From positions 175,234,117 through 175,298,116 of the forward strand of contig NC_090022.1 of NCBI RefSeq assembly GCF_037176765.1: DNA of 64,000 nt, written 5' to 3'. Positions 10,944 to 21,529 of this stretch are shown in pieces (the stretch's first letter is position 1; each line of letters begins with the position of its first letter). The stretch is from Anolis sagrei. Its lineage: Eukaryota > Chordata > Lepidosauria > Squamata > Anolidae. A program made the translations under genes and the position numbers. Below the pieces are notes generated by a model that searched no databases, was not told the DNA's origin, and saw nothing but the letters and a program-made list of their open reading frames with translations.

Positions 10944-11354
10944 CATTGAGAGAAGATATCTGCCTCTAAAAAAAAGAAGAAAAGAGCTCATATCTTCTCT
11001 GACAGCGATCCGCCCTCCCACTTTGAGATGCCCGTTTTGCACTACAAGCAAGGCCAAGCCCATCTGAACACTCAAACGTAACAAGACACGCTTTCTCTGT
11101 TCCCTGTTAGGAGAAACCTATAGCTGTTCTCTCTCACCCGAGGAAAATTCTTGTTTTTCAGAAAGGAGACTGTAATTTGGCAGCTAAGGGAGAGCCAAGA
11201 CTGCTTATCAGAAGAGCCTGTGTCTAATTGGGAGTTCCACCTGGTGCAGGCCCATTGACACAACATTCAGACAGCTGATTCAATGGGCCAACACCAGCCG
11301 AGAGTACCAATGGGATTTAGGCCTACGTCCCCTCCTGAGCAAGGGCAGAGATTA
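10944..11354. other. No gene recognised
   Basis: Unique-looking sequence left of PPP1R3F exon 1 that would fall in its first intron. I found no convincing minus-strand exon. Confidence 0.4.
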
Positions 11355-11543
11355 AGGCCCCTTTCACACAGCTGTATAAAATCCACACTGAACTGGGTTA
11401 TATGTAGACTCAGATAACCCAGTTCAAAGCCGATATTGTGGATTATCTGCCTTGATATTCCAAGTTCAAATCAAATCAAATCATTTCTTTCGGTCATTGA
11501 CCAGCACAGATATTCCGAGTTATACGGTGGTGTGGAAGGGCCC
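11355..11543. mobile_element. Palindromic MITE, GGGCCCTTCC family
   Basis: Arms AAGGCCCCTTTCACACAGC and GGTGTGGAAGGGCCC, flanked by TTA on both sides. About 50 bp of foreign sequence containing (AAATC)n interrupts the right arm near 11462-11514. Confidence 0.75.
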
Positions 11544-11728
11544 TTAGTGATCAAGGCACATGGAGAAGGGACGGGGCATCTTGGACACACATCTTCTCCT
11601 TTTGGAGAGGCGTGTGGTACGGACTGGGTTGGTTAGGGAGGCATGGAGCAGAGTCCTGAGCGAGACAGTGCTCACAGATGCGTCATTTGCAGCCTGAGGT
11701 AGGCAGGGCACTGGATGGGAAGCGTTAC

Positions 11729-12634
11729 CTGGTCTTGACTGGCCTCATGCAGCTCTTGAGCTGGCGTGATTCCACGTCTTTGCCCGATCTCTTGGGCAGA
11801 CACTGGGAAGGCGCCGTGCCCTTCAGGAACACGCTGTAATTCCTGCCCTGGTTGTTGGCCCAGTAGACCCCTTCGTCGGTTTGGTACCGCACCACAAAAT
11901 CGAGGCGGGCCCCGTCTTCATCGTCCTCCTCTTCCTCCTCGTCCCCAAAGTCCAGGCGGAAAGCAAAGCGGTCGGTCAACCCCCCGTCCGGAGAGCCCCC
12001 TTGGATGTAGAGCGCCGGGTAGTCCCGGTGACTCTGCCAGCGGTCCCGGCTGGCCCGAAGGTGCACCGCTTTGTGGTAAGAGATGTTGAGTACCCGCACG
12101 GTGCCCCGCAGCACTCGGGGCTCCCCGGGATCTGGGGGCAGGACCTCTTCTAGTTCAACCTTGGTCTCCTGAAGACGCTCCAGCCGCTCTGGCTCACCTT
12201 GCCCGGCCGGCTGCAACACAAAAGCGGGTAAGAGGTAGGGGGCAGCTGTGGAGAGGGGTGCTTGGTCAGGGGGCACCACTTCGGGGGGTGAATCGGGTGA
12301 AGGAGGCGGCCAAGGTTGGTAGCGGCGACAGCGGGCCAAGGGCAGGCCCAAGGCGTCGGCAAAGAGCACGTGCCGGCCGGGGGTGTGTGGCAAGGGCTGG
12401 TTGGCGGGAAGGGCATCCTGGGAGGGCGGGTCTGGCCCATCCTGAGGGGAGAGTGGTCCAGGGAGGCCTGGGGGCTGCTGGGAAAGGGGCCTGGCCAAGC
12501 AAGGATGCTGAGGGTGCTCTTCTCCTTCCCCTCCTCCTCCTCCTCCTCCTCCTTCTTCTTCCTCAGAGGAGGAGCTGCTGCCCCCAGGCCTGGGCACCGG
12601 GGAGGAGCGTGGCACCAGGGCCCCGGGTGGGGGG

Positions 12635-12669
<35 letters not shown>

Positions 12670-12870
12670 CTCCTGGGCCGCCTCCCTGGTCAGGGGCATG
12701 GGAGGCACTGGTGGCGGCGGGGAGCAGGAGGCGGCAGCCCCCGCTCCAGCCATGGCGGGCCCAGAAGGAGGGAGGACAGCCGGCCAGCTGCTCCTGCTGC
12801 TGCTGCTGCTGCTCTTGCCGGAGCGGCTGGAGGGAGGGGGAGAGGGAGGGGGCGGAGCTATCCCGGCCAA
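11729..12870 (-). CDS. PPP1R3F: PPP1R3F first coding exon (glycogen-targeting PP1 regulatory subunit)
   Basis: Encodes the N-terminal 380 residues of a PPP1R3-family subunit. These proteins bring protein phosphatase 1 to glycogen, where it acts on glycogen-metabolising enzymes. In order: a Pro/Ser-rich leader; acidic runs (about 67-78 and 103-119); HVLFADALGLPLARCRRYQPW at 167-187, whose HVLF is in the RVxF-like PP1-docking position; and a CBM21 domain at about 250-350. CBM21 is shown by VLRGTVRVLNISYHKAVHLR, DRFAFRLDF and the glycogen-binding WANNQGRNYSV. The end RQLKSCMRPVKTR matches human PPP1R3F. The splice donor is GTAACG on the minus strand just below 11729. Later exons, roughly half of the ~800-residue family length, lie off the left edge. 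Met1 is the first in-frame start; Met40 is an alternative. The gene is divergent from FOXP3, as in human. Confidence 0.93.
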
Positions 12871-13100
12871 GGAGGAGGAGCCAGCCTCGCCGAAGCAGCA
12901 GCAGCAGTAGCACCCAAAGCCAAGCAGGCCTTCACCCTCCAGGAGGCAATGGAAGCATCAATGGCTCCAAGGAAAGGGCTGGGCCAGCACCAACCCCACA
13001 CAAGGCTGCCCACGCAGACACATTCCTCTTCCACGCTTAGCCACCGGGTCCCCTCCTCTCCTCCTCCTCCTCTCCACAGAAAAGCCCATCTTGGAAGGCA
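11750..13100. promoter_or_regulatory. GC- and CpG-rich 5' end of PPP1R3F (likely promoter island)
   Basis: Base composition changes abruptly from AT-rich flanks to GC-rich DNA with frequent CG dinucleotides over the coding exon and about 230 bp upstream of its start. This is typical of a vertebrate CpG-island promoter. The exact start site is not visible. CAG/CTG, GGA and TCC triplet runs are frequent. Confidence 0.55.
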
Positions 13101-13112
13101 GGGGCAGCTTTT

Positions 13113-13213
13113 GGGCCCTTCCACACAGCCCTATATCCCAGAATATCTGGGCAGAAAACCCCACAATATCTGTTTTGAACTGGGTTATCTGAGGGCCCTT
13201 GCACACAGCTCTA
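13113..13213. mobile_element. MITE remnants, GGGCCCTTCC family
   Basis: One left arm GGGCCCTTCCACACAGCCC to about 13190, then a second start GGGCCCTTGCACACAGC cut off by a Helitron at 13214. Confidence 0.7.
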
Positions 13214-14221
13214 TCTATATAAATAAAAATGTAATGTTTAATGTATTGTCGAAGGCTTTCATGGCCAGAATCACTGGGTTGTTGTAGGTTTTTTCGGGCT
13301 ATATGGCCATGTTCTAGAGGCATTCTCTCCTGACGTTTGGCCTGCATCTATGGCAAGCATCCTCAGAGGTAGTGAGCTCTGTTGGAACTAGGAAAAAGGG
13401 TTTATATATCTGTGGAATGAACAGGGTGGGACAAAGGACTCTTGTCTGCTGGAGCTAGATGTGAATGTTTCAGCTGACCACCTTGATTAGCATATAATGG
13501 CCTGACTGTGCCTTTTGTTGAGAGGTGATTAGACATCCTTGTTTGTTTCCTCTCTGTTGTTTTGCTGTTGTAATTTTAGAGTTTTTTTTAATACTGGTAG
13601 GCAGATTTTGTTCATTTTCATGATTTCCTCCTTTCTGTTGAAATTGTCTATATGCTTGTGGATTTCAATGGCTTCTCTGTGTAGTCTGACATGGTGGTTG
13701 TGAGAGTGGTCCAGCATTTTTGTGTTCTCGAATAATATGCTGTGTCCAGATTGGTTCATCAGGTGCTCTGCTATGCCTGACTTCTCTGGTTGAAGTAGTC
13801 CGCAGTGCCTTTCATGTTCCTTGATTCGTGTTTGGGCAATGCTGCGTTTGGTGGTCCCTATATTTGAGAACACAGAAATGCTGGACCACTCTCACAACCA
13901 CCATGTCAGACAACCCAATGTAATGTTTGTTTGTGGGATTAACATAACTTAAAAACCACTGGATGAATTGACACCAAATTTAGACACAAGACACCAACGA
14001 ATGACCATCACTCATATAAACACTGAAAAACATAGCAGAAGGTACTTAAAATGCCAAAAAATGAGAAAAGATTCTACAGCACATGTGCAAAACCACACAC
14101 ACACACATATACACACAAACACACATATATACACAAATACACACACACATATACACATATAAACACACGAAACACATTTACACAGACTGGGCCACAGCAA
14201 CATGTGGCTGGGGATGGCTAG
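13214..14221 (+). mobile_element. Helitron interrupted by a Penelope-like element
   Basis: The 5' end TCTATATAAATAAAAATG is at 13214. The interior resumes at 13917 and ends GGGGATGGCTAG with T following. The hairpin GGGCCACAGCAACATGTGGC is near the end. The PLE insertion at 13240-13916 is flanked by AATGTAATGTTT on both sides. Confidence 0.85.
13240..13916 (-). mobile_element. Penelope-like element with GIY-YIG endonuclease segment
   Basis: The minus frame 13529-13873 reads GTTKRSIAQTRIKEHERHCG, SGIAEHLMNQSGHSILFENT and LHREAIEIHKHIDNFNRKEE. This is the C-terminal GIY-YIG-type endonuclease region of PLEs. The left end carries the conserved terminal block TGTATTGTCGAAGGCTTTC. At the right end, about 50 bp (GCTGGACCACTCTCACAACC) is inverted relative to 13680-13730. 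The 12-bp target duplication AATGTAATGTTT lies at 13228-13239 and 13917-13928. Confidence 0.87.
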
Positions 14222-14224
14222 TAT

Positions 14225-15133
14225 AGAATCCTAGAGTTGGAAGAGACCTGATGGGCCATCCAGTCCAACCCCCTGCCAAGAAGCAGGAAAATTGCATTCA
14301 AAGCACCCCTGACAGATGGCCATCCAGCCTTTGTTTAAAAGCCTCCAAAGAAGGAGCCTCCACCACACTCCGGGGCCAGAGGTGGCCCTAGGTAATTTTC
14401 AACGGTAAGCAAACTGTATTTTGCCCCCTCCCCCTGCAACCAATCACTGATATATATTTTCTGTTCATTGTGAGAGTTCTGTGTGCCATATTTGGTTCAA
14501 TTCCATCATTGGTGGAGTTCAGAATGCTCTTTGATTTTAGGTGAACTATACATCCCAGTAACTACAACTCGCATATGTCAAGGTCTATTTTCCCCCAAGA
14601 GCGCCTCAAGAGCGCCCCTGGGCAAAATCAACTATACTGCAAATGCTTACTTTGCGTAATGGGTTGAGCCACCCCTGTCCGGGGCAGAGAGTTCCACTTC
14701 TGAACGGCTCTCACAGTCAGGAAGTTCTTCGTAATGATCAGATGGAATCTCCTTTCTTGTAGTTTGAAGCCATTGTTCCTTGTCCTAGTCTCCAGGGAAG
14801 CAGAAAACAAGCTTGCTCCCTCCTCCCTATGACTTCCTCTCACATATTTATACCTGGCTATCATGTCTCCTCTCAGCCTTCTCTTCTTCAGGCTAAACAT
14901 TCCCAGCTCTTTCAGCCGCTCCTCATAGGGCTTGTTCTCCAGACCCTTGATCATTTTAGTTGCCCTCCTCTGGACACATTCCAGCTTCTCAATATCTCTC
15001 TTGAATTGTGGTGCCCAGAATTGGACACAATATTCCAGGTGTGGTCTAACCAAAGTGGAATAGAGGGGTGGCATTACTTCCCTAGAGCTACACACTATGC
15101 TCCTATTGATGCAGGCCAAAATCCCATTGCATG
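14225..15133 (-). mobile_element. CR1 LINE 3' portion split by a hAT MITE
   Basis: The minus frame 14686-15119 reads [40 protein letters not shown] and [17 protein letters not shown], the CR1 ORF2 C-terminus. The 3' end AGTTGGAAGAGACCTGATGG is at 14232. A hAT-type element at 14377-14677 interrupts it with a perfect 8-bp duplication. Confidence 0.88.
14377..14677. mobile_element. hAT-type MITE carrying a Helitron-like segment
   Basis: Termini CAGAGGTGGCCCTAGG and GAGCCACCCCTG, flanked by a perfect 8-bp TCCGGGGC duplication (14369-14376 and 14678-14685). The middle (about 14480-14600, GGTTCAATTCCATCATTGG) matches the inverted interior of the Helitron family. A related but simpler copy without that segment lies at 45737-45851. 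Confidence 0.8.
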
Positions 15134-15820
15134 ATCACAATATTGAGACTAGAAGCCTACTTGGTTATCTAAAAAAAAAAAAAAAAAACCTCCCACTGAT
15201 TGACTCTAAGCAAACTTAGAATCAAATAAGAGTTTCCTTATTTGTTTATTTGGATGCCGAGCAAATGGTTTAGATGCAGTGCCTGCCATGCTTCCGCAGT
15301 GGAGATAATTGCCATGGTTAGATCCTCAACTGCATCCACAAATATGCCTGATTATATATTAAGAACAAAACCAGACATGATGCTGAGATCCTTTTATAAG
15401 AAATTATAAAGGCGGGATTCCCGAGGAAGAGAGCTAGTTGCTAGCACTAACATATTTGGAATGGCGGAGCTGTTCTATCTATAGAAAATGGCATCATATT
15501 CTAAGGAGAGAACATACTGATTCCAAAGGCAATACATTCAGAGATTTAAAAAGAAGGAAGGAAGGAAGGACACCTTGAAATTGTAGTTTAAGGGACAATC
15601 AAGGGACACAATTTTCTCCCTGTTGGAACAAATGGTTGAAAATACATTCAAAAACTGATATTGGTGTACTACTAAAAATATCCAAGACTCAATAGCCATG
15701 TAACAGTTTTGAATTTGCCTAAGAGATTGTCAGTCACAGGAGCCCTTAGAATAGAGTAGTAAGTATTTCAAAAGGTGCCTACAGTTTGAAGAGACCAACA
15801 AATTTTCCATTCCTTTAAAT
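15134..15820. other. No gene recognised
   Basis: Contains an A17 run at 15172-15188 and a short (GAAG)n near 15553-15570. Otherwise it shows no assignable feature. Confidence 0.45.
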
Positions 15821-16152
15821 CAGGGGTCCTTAAACTAAGGCCCGTGGGCTGGATACGGCCCTCCAGGGTCATTTACGCGGCCCTCACTCAAGGTCAACCT
15901 AAGTCTGAAATGACTTGAAAGCACACAACAATAACAACAACCCTATCTCATCAGTCAAAAGCCGACCCACACTTTCCATTGAAATATGAATAAGTTTACA
16001 TTTGTTAAAATTTTTCTTCATTTTAATTATTGTATTGTTCTTAAGTGGGTTTATTTTGCACTGCAAATAAGATATGCGCAGTTTGCATAGGAATTCATTC
16101 ATTTTTTTTTCAAATTATAATCCAGCCCTCCAACAGTTTGAGGGACTGTGTT
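15821..16152 (+). mobile_element. hAT-type element (CAGGGGTCC family), truncated
   Basis: Starts CAGGGGTCCTTAAACTAAGG and follows the same body as the copies at 27147, 49937 and 51182 (ACTTGAAAGCACACAACAA), ending CCCTCCAACAGTTTGAGGG. It lacks the terminal GAGGACCCCTG. Confidence 0.75.
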
Positions 16153-16219
16153 GTAGTAGAGTCTGTTGGCAACGCTTCAACTGGTAGTAGGAGTGGTAGA
16201 GGAAGAAACAAGGCGCCCA

Positions 16220-17030
16220 GGTGTTAGATGAGGAGCAGCAAAGGAAGAGAATTTGGGAGATACTTATGTCACCTACTGATGAAGAATCCTTTGAAGGTTT
16301 CTCCGAGAGTGAAATGAGTGAGGAGGAGGAAGGAGATGCAGATGGGAATAGAGCAGTGGTTCTCAACCTGGGGTCCCTAGATGTTTTTGGCCTTCAACTC
16401 CTAGAAATCCTAACAGCTGGTAAACTGGCTGGGATTTCTGGGAGTTGTAGGCCAAAAACATCTGGGGACCCCAGGTTGAGAACCACTGGAATAGAGGCAT
16501 TAAGAGGATTACTCGAGAGCAGGAGTCAGACGAGGAGCGGCAGAGAAAGAAGATTCGGGACATACTTACTGCTCCCACTGAGGAAGAGGATTTTATGGGC
16601 TTTTCTGGAAATGATGGATCTGGGAGTAGTGGGGATGAATAAGAACCACCGGATTGGAGATTCAGGAATTCAGGAGATTTGGAATGTGTGTACTCAACCA
16701 ACATCCAGTGACACATTTGAGGGGTTTTCTGGTGGTGGGGATTGGCAATCTGGTGATACCATGGAATTGTGGGTAGACCTAAGTCTTGACAAAAGGTGGA
16801 AGAGTTGGAGGGATGGGCATTGACGTTCAGCTGTAGAGGCTAAGACAGCTGATAGTGATGAGGACGAGGTGGAGGGCAGCTCATCATCGGATGATGAGTT
16901 GTAGGATAAATGAAGGCACTGGAGTGATAGAACTTTGCAGTAGGCAAAGTGTTGGTTTCGTGCCTTGGGTCTTGTCGCTGCCGCTTTTCTTGTTGGGCTT
17001 GGGTCCTGGATCTGCAGGTTGCTACTTTCT
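16220..17030 (+). pseudogene. Repeat-derived acidic open-frame remnant, family unassigned
   Basis: The frame carries a motif repeated about three times: RKRIWEILMSPTDEESFEGF, then RKKIRDILTAPTEEEDFMGF, then a weaker copy around DTFEGFSGG, separated by acidic Ser/Glu stretches. I do not recognise the family. The context (all repeats) and the decayed third copy suggest a mobile-element protein fossil and not a host exon. A hAT MITE at 16354-16488 lies inside it. Confidence 0.4.
16354..16488. mobile_element. hAT-type MITE with perfect 8-bp duplication
   Basis: Termini CAGTGGTTCTCAACC and GGTTGAGAACCACTG are perfect inverses. The interior is palindromic around CTGGTAAACTGGCTGGG. GAATAGAG flanks both sides (16346-16353 and 16489-16496). 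Confidence 0.93.
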
Positions 17031-17267
17031 TCATTTACTGACCAGCTTGGATTCTCGTAAGTGCGGATTTCTCCTCTCCTTGACTTCGGACTGTTTCTGA
17101 CGACACTGCCTTTTGGACTTTGGAAACTTCAATTGGGATTTCTTTGACTTTGGACTGCTTCTGGACGATGGCTTCTCTTCATGGCTCTTTGTTTGCTTAT
17201 TATCTTTGAACTGTGTGATTTTGGTGTCTTTTGAAAGAATTTATTTAATCTGGATTTCCCTGTGGTC

Positions 17268-17405
17268 CAGCTCTCACATCCATTGGTTACTACGGGGAAT
17301 ACCATTGCTTTAACTATGTGGATCTTCGTTGCCAGTGTGATGTCTCTACTCTTTACTATTTTTTCCAAAATCCAATTATAATAGGCACGGAAAGTGAGGT
17401 GGAAT
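17268..17405 (-). mobile_element. BovB/RTE-type LINE fragment
   Basis: The minus frame reads KIVKSRDITLATKIHIVKAM then VFPVVTNGCESWTTG, the segment after the reverse-transcriptase core of BovB-like RTE elements. Only about 45 codons remain. Confidence 0.75.
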
Positions 17406-17603
17406 CTTCTGAACAGGGGCACAGACAGCAAAACAGACATAGAAATGTTAACCCATCCCTATGCCAGGGGACAGGGGACAGTTCCATCTTGTCTCCTGTG
17501 ACATGTCATCAGTTGGGGACCCCTCCCTCCAACACCAACTGCCGCTCTGGGCCAGAGTGAAAAGAGAGGGGCCGGGAACAGTTCCATCTTGTCTCCTGTG
17601 CTA

Positions 17604-17755
17604 TGTTAATAATATAATATAATATAATATAATATAATATAATATAATATAATATATTGTATATACTTATAATATTTATAATATTATAATGTAATGCAAT
17701 ATAATACTACTACGAATAATATGATATTATAATTATATATTTATATTACATGTAA
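17604..17755. repeat. (TAATA)n and AT-rich microsatellite
   Basis: A perfect TAATA pentamer array at about 17608-17655, grading into imperfect AT repeats. It abuts a Helitron 5' end. Confidence 0.85.
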
Positions 17756-18064
17756 TCTATATAAATAGAAATGTAATGTTTGTTTGTGGGATTAACATCA
17801 GTCAAAAACCACTGGATGAATTTACACCAAATTTGGACACAATACACCACTCAGGCCAACGAGTGACCATCACTCATAAAACACTGAAAAACACAGCATA
17901 AGAGGCTTAAAAAGCCAAGAACACAAAAAATACATTACAACGCATGCTTAAAACCACATATATACAAACAAGCACACATATAGACACATACACACAAATA
18001 TATACACACTCAAAAAACATCTACACAGCCTGATCCACAGCAACGCGTGGCAGGGGACAGCTAG
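17756..18064 (+). mobile_element. Short Helitron, complete
   Basis: TCTATATAAATAGAAATG start after A and GGGGACAGCTAG end before T. It carries the subterminal CCACAGCAACGCGTGG hairpin. This 309-bp form is equivalent to the one at 6186. Confidence 0.87.
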
Positions 18065-18639
18065 TATTACTAATAATATTACAATAGAATAGTATAATAC
18101 AATATAGTAATAATTAATACTGATATTGTTCTATGCTAATATTATAATATATTGTATGTATATATGTTTTGTAAAGGTCGTAAATAAATAAACAAATATG
18201 CTACACTTGACTGACGCAACACTTAAAAAAATTACCTGCTCTGACTTATATATATCTTTTTCCTAACTTGTGGACTGCCTGTATATATTTTAATAAATAA
18301 GTTCTTCACAACTGCCTATTAAGCCAAAGAAATATCTTCAGATGAGGTTTTGGCTACAAGCAATGAGATAGTTAATAAGCGGATTTGCTGCTTTTACACA
18401 TACATGTTGTACCTCCATATCTACATCTAGAGATACACAATGTTAGCACATGCAGTGTGTGCATATATTAATGTGCAAGATCTGACAGCGACTCATGTAA
18501 CATACCAGATCTCCTCGTATTTCACCTGTATCCCATGACTGCCATTGTCCAGTTCTGAAATTTGAATAAAGCATAGTCTTTATTTATTTTATTTGGTACC
18601 TTCCATGATTGCCAATCTGGTTGACATTCATGTAGATCC
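18065..18639. other. AT-rich sequence, no gene recognised
   Basis: Imperfect AATAT runs to about 18160, then AT-rich unique-looking sequence. Confidence 0.45.
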
Positions 18640-19086
18640 CTATCAGCATCTTCAGATTAATGGAATGCATTGTGTCAAGAAAATAGGCAAAATCTTATAT
18701 CATTCTTATAAAACTATCTGTCGTCTTTCGCTGATGCTAAATTGTAGGAGATCCAGAGCAGATAAGGGGAGGTACTTTGCCCAGTATATAGCATGTGAAA
18801 CCACGTTATGTAGAACTGTGGAATTCATTGCTACAAGGTGTAGCTCTATCTGCCAACTTAGATTAGATAAATTCATGAAACATTGGAGACAAATGTGACT
18901 ACTAGGCAGGAGAGCTATATATTACTCCAGTGTCACAAGCAGTATGCCTTTCTGTATCGGTTGCCTGGGGAATGTGAGACAGGGCACAGCTGCAATGTAT
19001 TTCCCGCTTGTGTGCTTCCATAAGCAACTAGTTCGCTGCTATGTGAACAGAATGTTGGTAGATCTTTGGCCTGATGCAGTATGGCT
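18640..19086 (+). mobile_element. CR1/L3-like LINE 3' end
   Basis: The frame 18739-18898 ends TVEFIATRCSSICQLRLDKF. It is followed by GGCCTGATGCAGTATGGC, the pattern of an L3/CR1-type LINE 3' end. Degraded. Confidence 0.5.
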
Positions 19087-19504
19087 CTGCTTACGTTTGT
19101 ATGTTTTTACATTCTGCCTTTGAACTCCAGAGAGACTTCCCAGTGGTCTTCACATTCTGTAATAATAAGTACATTCGATCCTTCTCTGTCCACTTTAACA
19201 TTTGTGACACTGAGCAAACCTGGACGATCATGCTCAAACAGGTCGAGCATCCCTTATCTGGAATTCCAAAATCCGGTTTCCGAAAATGAGGATCTGAGAC
19301 CTTTGCTTTCTGATGTTTCTGTGTGCACAAACTTGATTTCATGGACAAGTTATTAAAATATTGTGTGTCAATTACTTTTGGTCCATGCATACAAGCTATG
19401 CACGAAACATACATACATACACCACCAACTGACACTCTGAAGCCAGAGTGAAGAGGAAGAGCCAGGAAGACAGATTTCCACCATGTCTCCTGGGTCATCG
19501 GCTA

Positions 19505-20805
19505 GGAGCCCCTCCCCCCAGCAACAATACTACATCTGCCTGCCACCTCAGGAGGAGAAGGAGGAAATCCTGCTGCTTCTCCCCCCCACCCCAAGCCAGC
19601 TAAGAAGATGAAGGGGACTGAGGAAGAGACTTTAAAAACACCTGTCCCCTGGCTGTTGCTTACCACATCGGCTGGGAGTCCCTCCCCCCAGCAACAATAC
19701 TACATCTGCTTGCCACCTCAGAAGGAGAAGGAGAAGGAGAAAATCCTGCTGCTACTCTCCCCCTTCCAAGCCAGCTAAGAGGAGGAAGGGGACTGAGGAA
19801 GAGACTTTAAAAACACCTGTCTCCTGGCTGTTGCTTACTACATCTGCCTGCCACCTCAGAAGGAGAAGGAGGAAATCCTGCTGCTTCTCCCCACCTCCCA
19901 AGCCAGTTAAAAGAAGGAAGAAGACTGAGGAAGAGACTTTAAAAACACCTGTCTCCTGGCTGTTGCTTACTACATCTGCTTGCCACCTCAGAAGGAGAAG
20001 GAGGAAATCCTGCTGCTACTCTCCCCCTCCCAAGCCAGCTAAGAAGATGAAGGGGACTGAGGAAGAGACTTTAAAAACACCTGTCTCCTGGCTGTTGCTT
20101 ACTACATCTGCTTGCCACCTCAGAAGGAGAAGGAGGAAATCCTGCTGCTTCTCCCCCCCACCCCAAGCCAGCTAAGAAGATGAAGGGGACTGAGGAAGAG
20201 ACTTTAAAAACACCTGTCCCCTGGCTGTTGCTTACCACATCGGCTGGGAGTCCCTCCCCCCAGCAACAATACTACATCTGCTTGCCACCTCAGAAGGAGA
20301 AGGAGAAGGAGAAAATCCTGCTGCTACTCTCCCCCTTCCAAGCCAGCTAAGAGGAGGAAGGGGACTGAGGAAGAGACTTTAAAAACACCTGTCTCCTGGC
20401 TGTTGCTTACTACATCTGCCTGCCACCTCAGAAGGAGAAGGAGGAAATCCTGCTGCTTCTCCCCACCTCCCAAGCCAGTTAAAAGAAGGAAGAGGACTGA
20501 GGAAGAGACTTTAAAAACACCTGTCTCCTGGCTGTTGCTTACTACATCTGCTTGCCACCTCAGAAGGAGAAGGAGGAAATCCTGCTGCTACTCTCCCCCT
20601 CCCAAGCCAGCTAAGAGGAGGAAGGGGACTGAGGAAGAAACTTTAAAAACACCTGTCTCCTGGCTGCTGCTTACTACATCTGCCTGCCACCTCAGGAGGA
20701 GAAGGAGGAAATCCTGCTGCCTCTCTCCCTGCCCCCCACCCTCAAGCCAGCTAAGAGGAGAAAGGGGACTGAGGAAAAGACTTTAAAAACACCTGTCTCC
20801 TGGCT
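19505..20805 (+). repeat. Tandem array, ~132/175-bp units with ~572-bp higher-order copy
   Basis: About nine units marked by TCCTGGCTGTTGCTTAC start near 19650, 19826, 19958, 20090, 20223, 20398, 20530 and 20662. Most are 132-133 bp, but two are about 175 bp because they add GGGAGTCCCTCCCCCCAGC. The block around 19581-20130 reappears about 572 bp downstream, so four units duplicated together. Because 132 is a multiple of three, spurious frames stay open across units (ACHLRRRRRKSCC repeated). Confidence 0.92.
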
Positions 20806-20972
20806 GTTGCTTATTATTTCTCTTGTGGTTTTATATTGTATTTAATGTTTTTATGTGCATTTTGATATTATGTATATTACTTGTTGTCTGTAAACCGCCT
20901 TGAGTCGCCGAAAGGCTGAGAAAGGCAGTATACAAATACAGTATATAAATAAATAAATAAATAAATAAATGT
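20806..20972 (+). mobile_element. L2-like 3' tail directly after the tandem array
   Basis: GTCTGTAAACCGCCTTGAG, TCGCCGAAAGGCTGAGAAAG and a (AAAT)n tail. Its contact with the array suggests that the array is the amplified 5' or body part of an L2-tailed retroposon. Confidence 0.8.
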
Positions 20973-21092
20973 TGTCCTATCTCATGTTGTATATACGTAT
21001 ATCTGCAAAGTAGTACTCAAAAACCTCCATAAATTTGAAATCCAAAAAAATTTCTGATCCCAAGCATTTCAGATAAGGGATTCTTAACTTGT

Positions 21093-21529
21093 AATTTTCA
21101 TCATAGCCTTTTCCATTAGTATGTAATTCAGGCGGTTTTCCCTCCTTGGCATCCCAAACATCTGCTGTGGGTCTCCAACATATGAAAAGTTCTCATTTCA
21201 TTGCTATCCACCACAACCAACCACAACAACAAGAAGGAAGGGATGGGCAAGGCAATGGATGGTTGGTTGTCTGAATGAGTGAGTGAGTGAATGCATGGGT
21301 GAACGAGTGAGTCTTTAGGCGGGTGGATGTGTAAGTATGTGAGTGAAGTAGGTGGGTGGGTGGATGGGCAGCAGATGGATGAGTGTCTGAATGAGTGGAT
21401 GGGCAAGTAAGTGAAGGAGGCAGACAAATAGATGGATGTTGTTTACTGTGGGGAGGCTGCTTACCAGTAAACGAAGGGTACAACTATTATGTAAGGAAAT
21501 TGAAAATACTGAAACTGGGACTCAAAAAA
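21093..21529. repeat. Cryptic (GTGA/GGAT)n simple sequence
   Basis: From about 21230 to 21440 the sequence is a degenerate mix of GAGTGAGTGAGTGAATG and GGGTGGGTGGATGGG motifs. No gene is seen. Confidence 0.7.

Larger units (their letters stand above)
19239..21092 (+). mobile_element. MER2/Tigger-like DNA element, split by an L2-tailed tandem array
   Basis: The left end CAGGTCGAGCATCCCTTATC and right end GATAAGGGATTCTTAACTTG are inverted termini. The inner sequences (TCTGATGTTTCTGTGTGCAC and AAATTTGAAATCCAAAAAAA) resemble pogo/Tigger MER2-type elements. About 1.6 kb of inserted L2-related sequence lies between. A second copy starts at 49798. Confidence 0.65.

Noticed and set aside
1-11700. 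Remaining PPP1R3F exons on the minus strand
   Set aside because: No minus-strand open frame of the expected size or character occurs left of 11729. What is there is repeats, so the later exons are presumed outside the window.
12258-13287. Plus-strand frames of 260 and 323 codons over the PPP1R3F exon
   Set aside because: They are antisense shadows in GC-rich DNA. The minus frame has the conserved CBM21 and PP1-docking motifs.
19831-20786. Two repeated open frames (114 and 127 codons) with ACHLRRRRRKSCC motifs
   Set aside because: The frame stays open only because the tandem unit is 132 bp (44 codons). The array ends in an L2 tail and has no gene structure.
19505-20805. CRISPR-like repeat array
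   Set aside because: Units of 132-175 bp without unique spacers, in a vertebrate context. This is a minisatellite.
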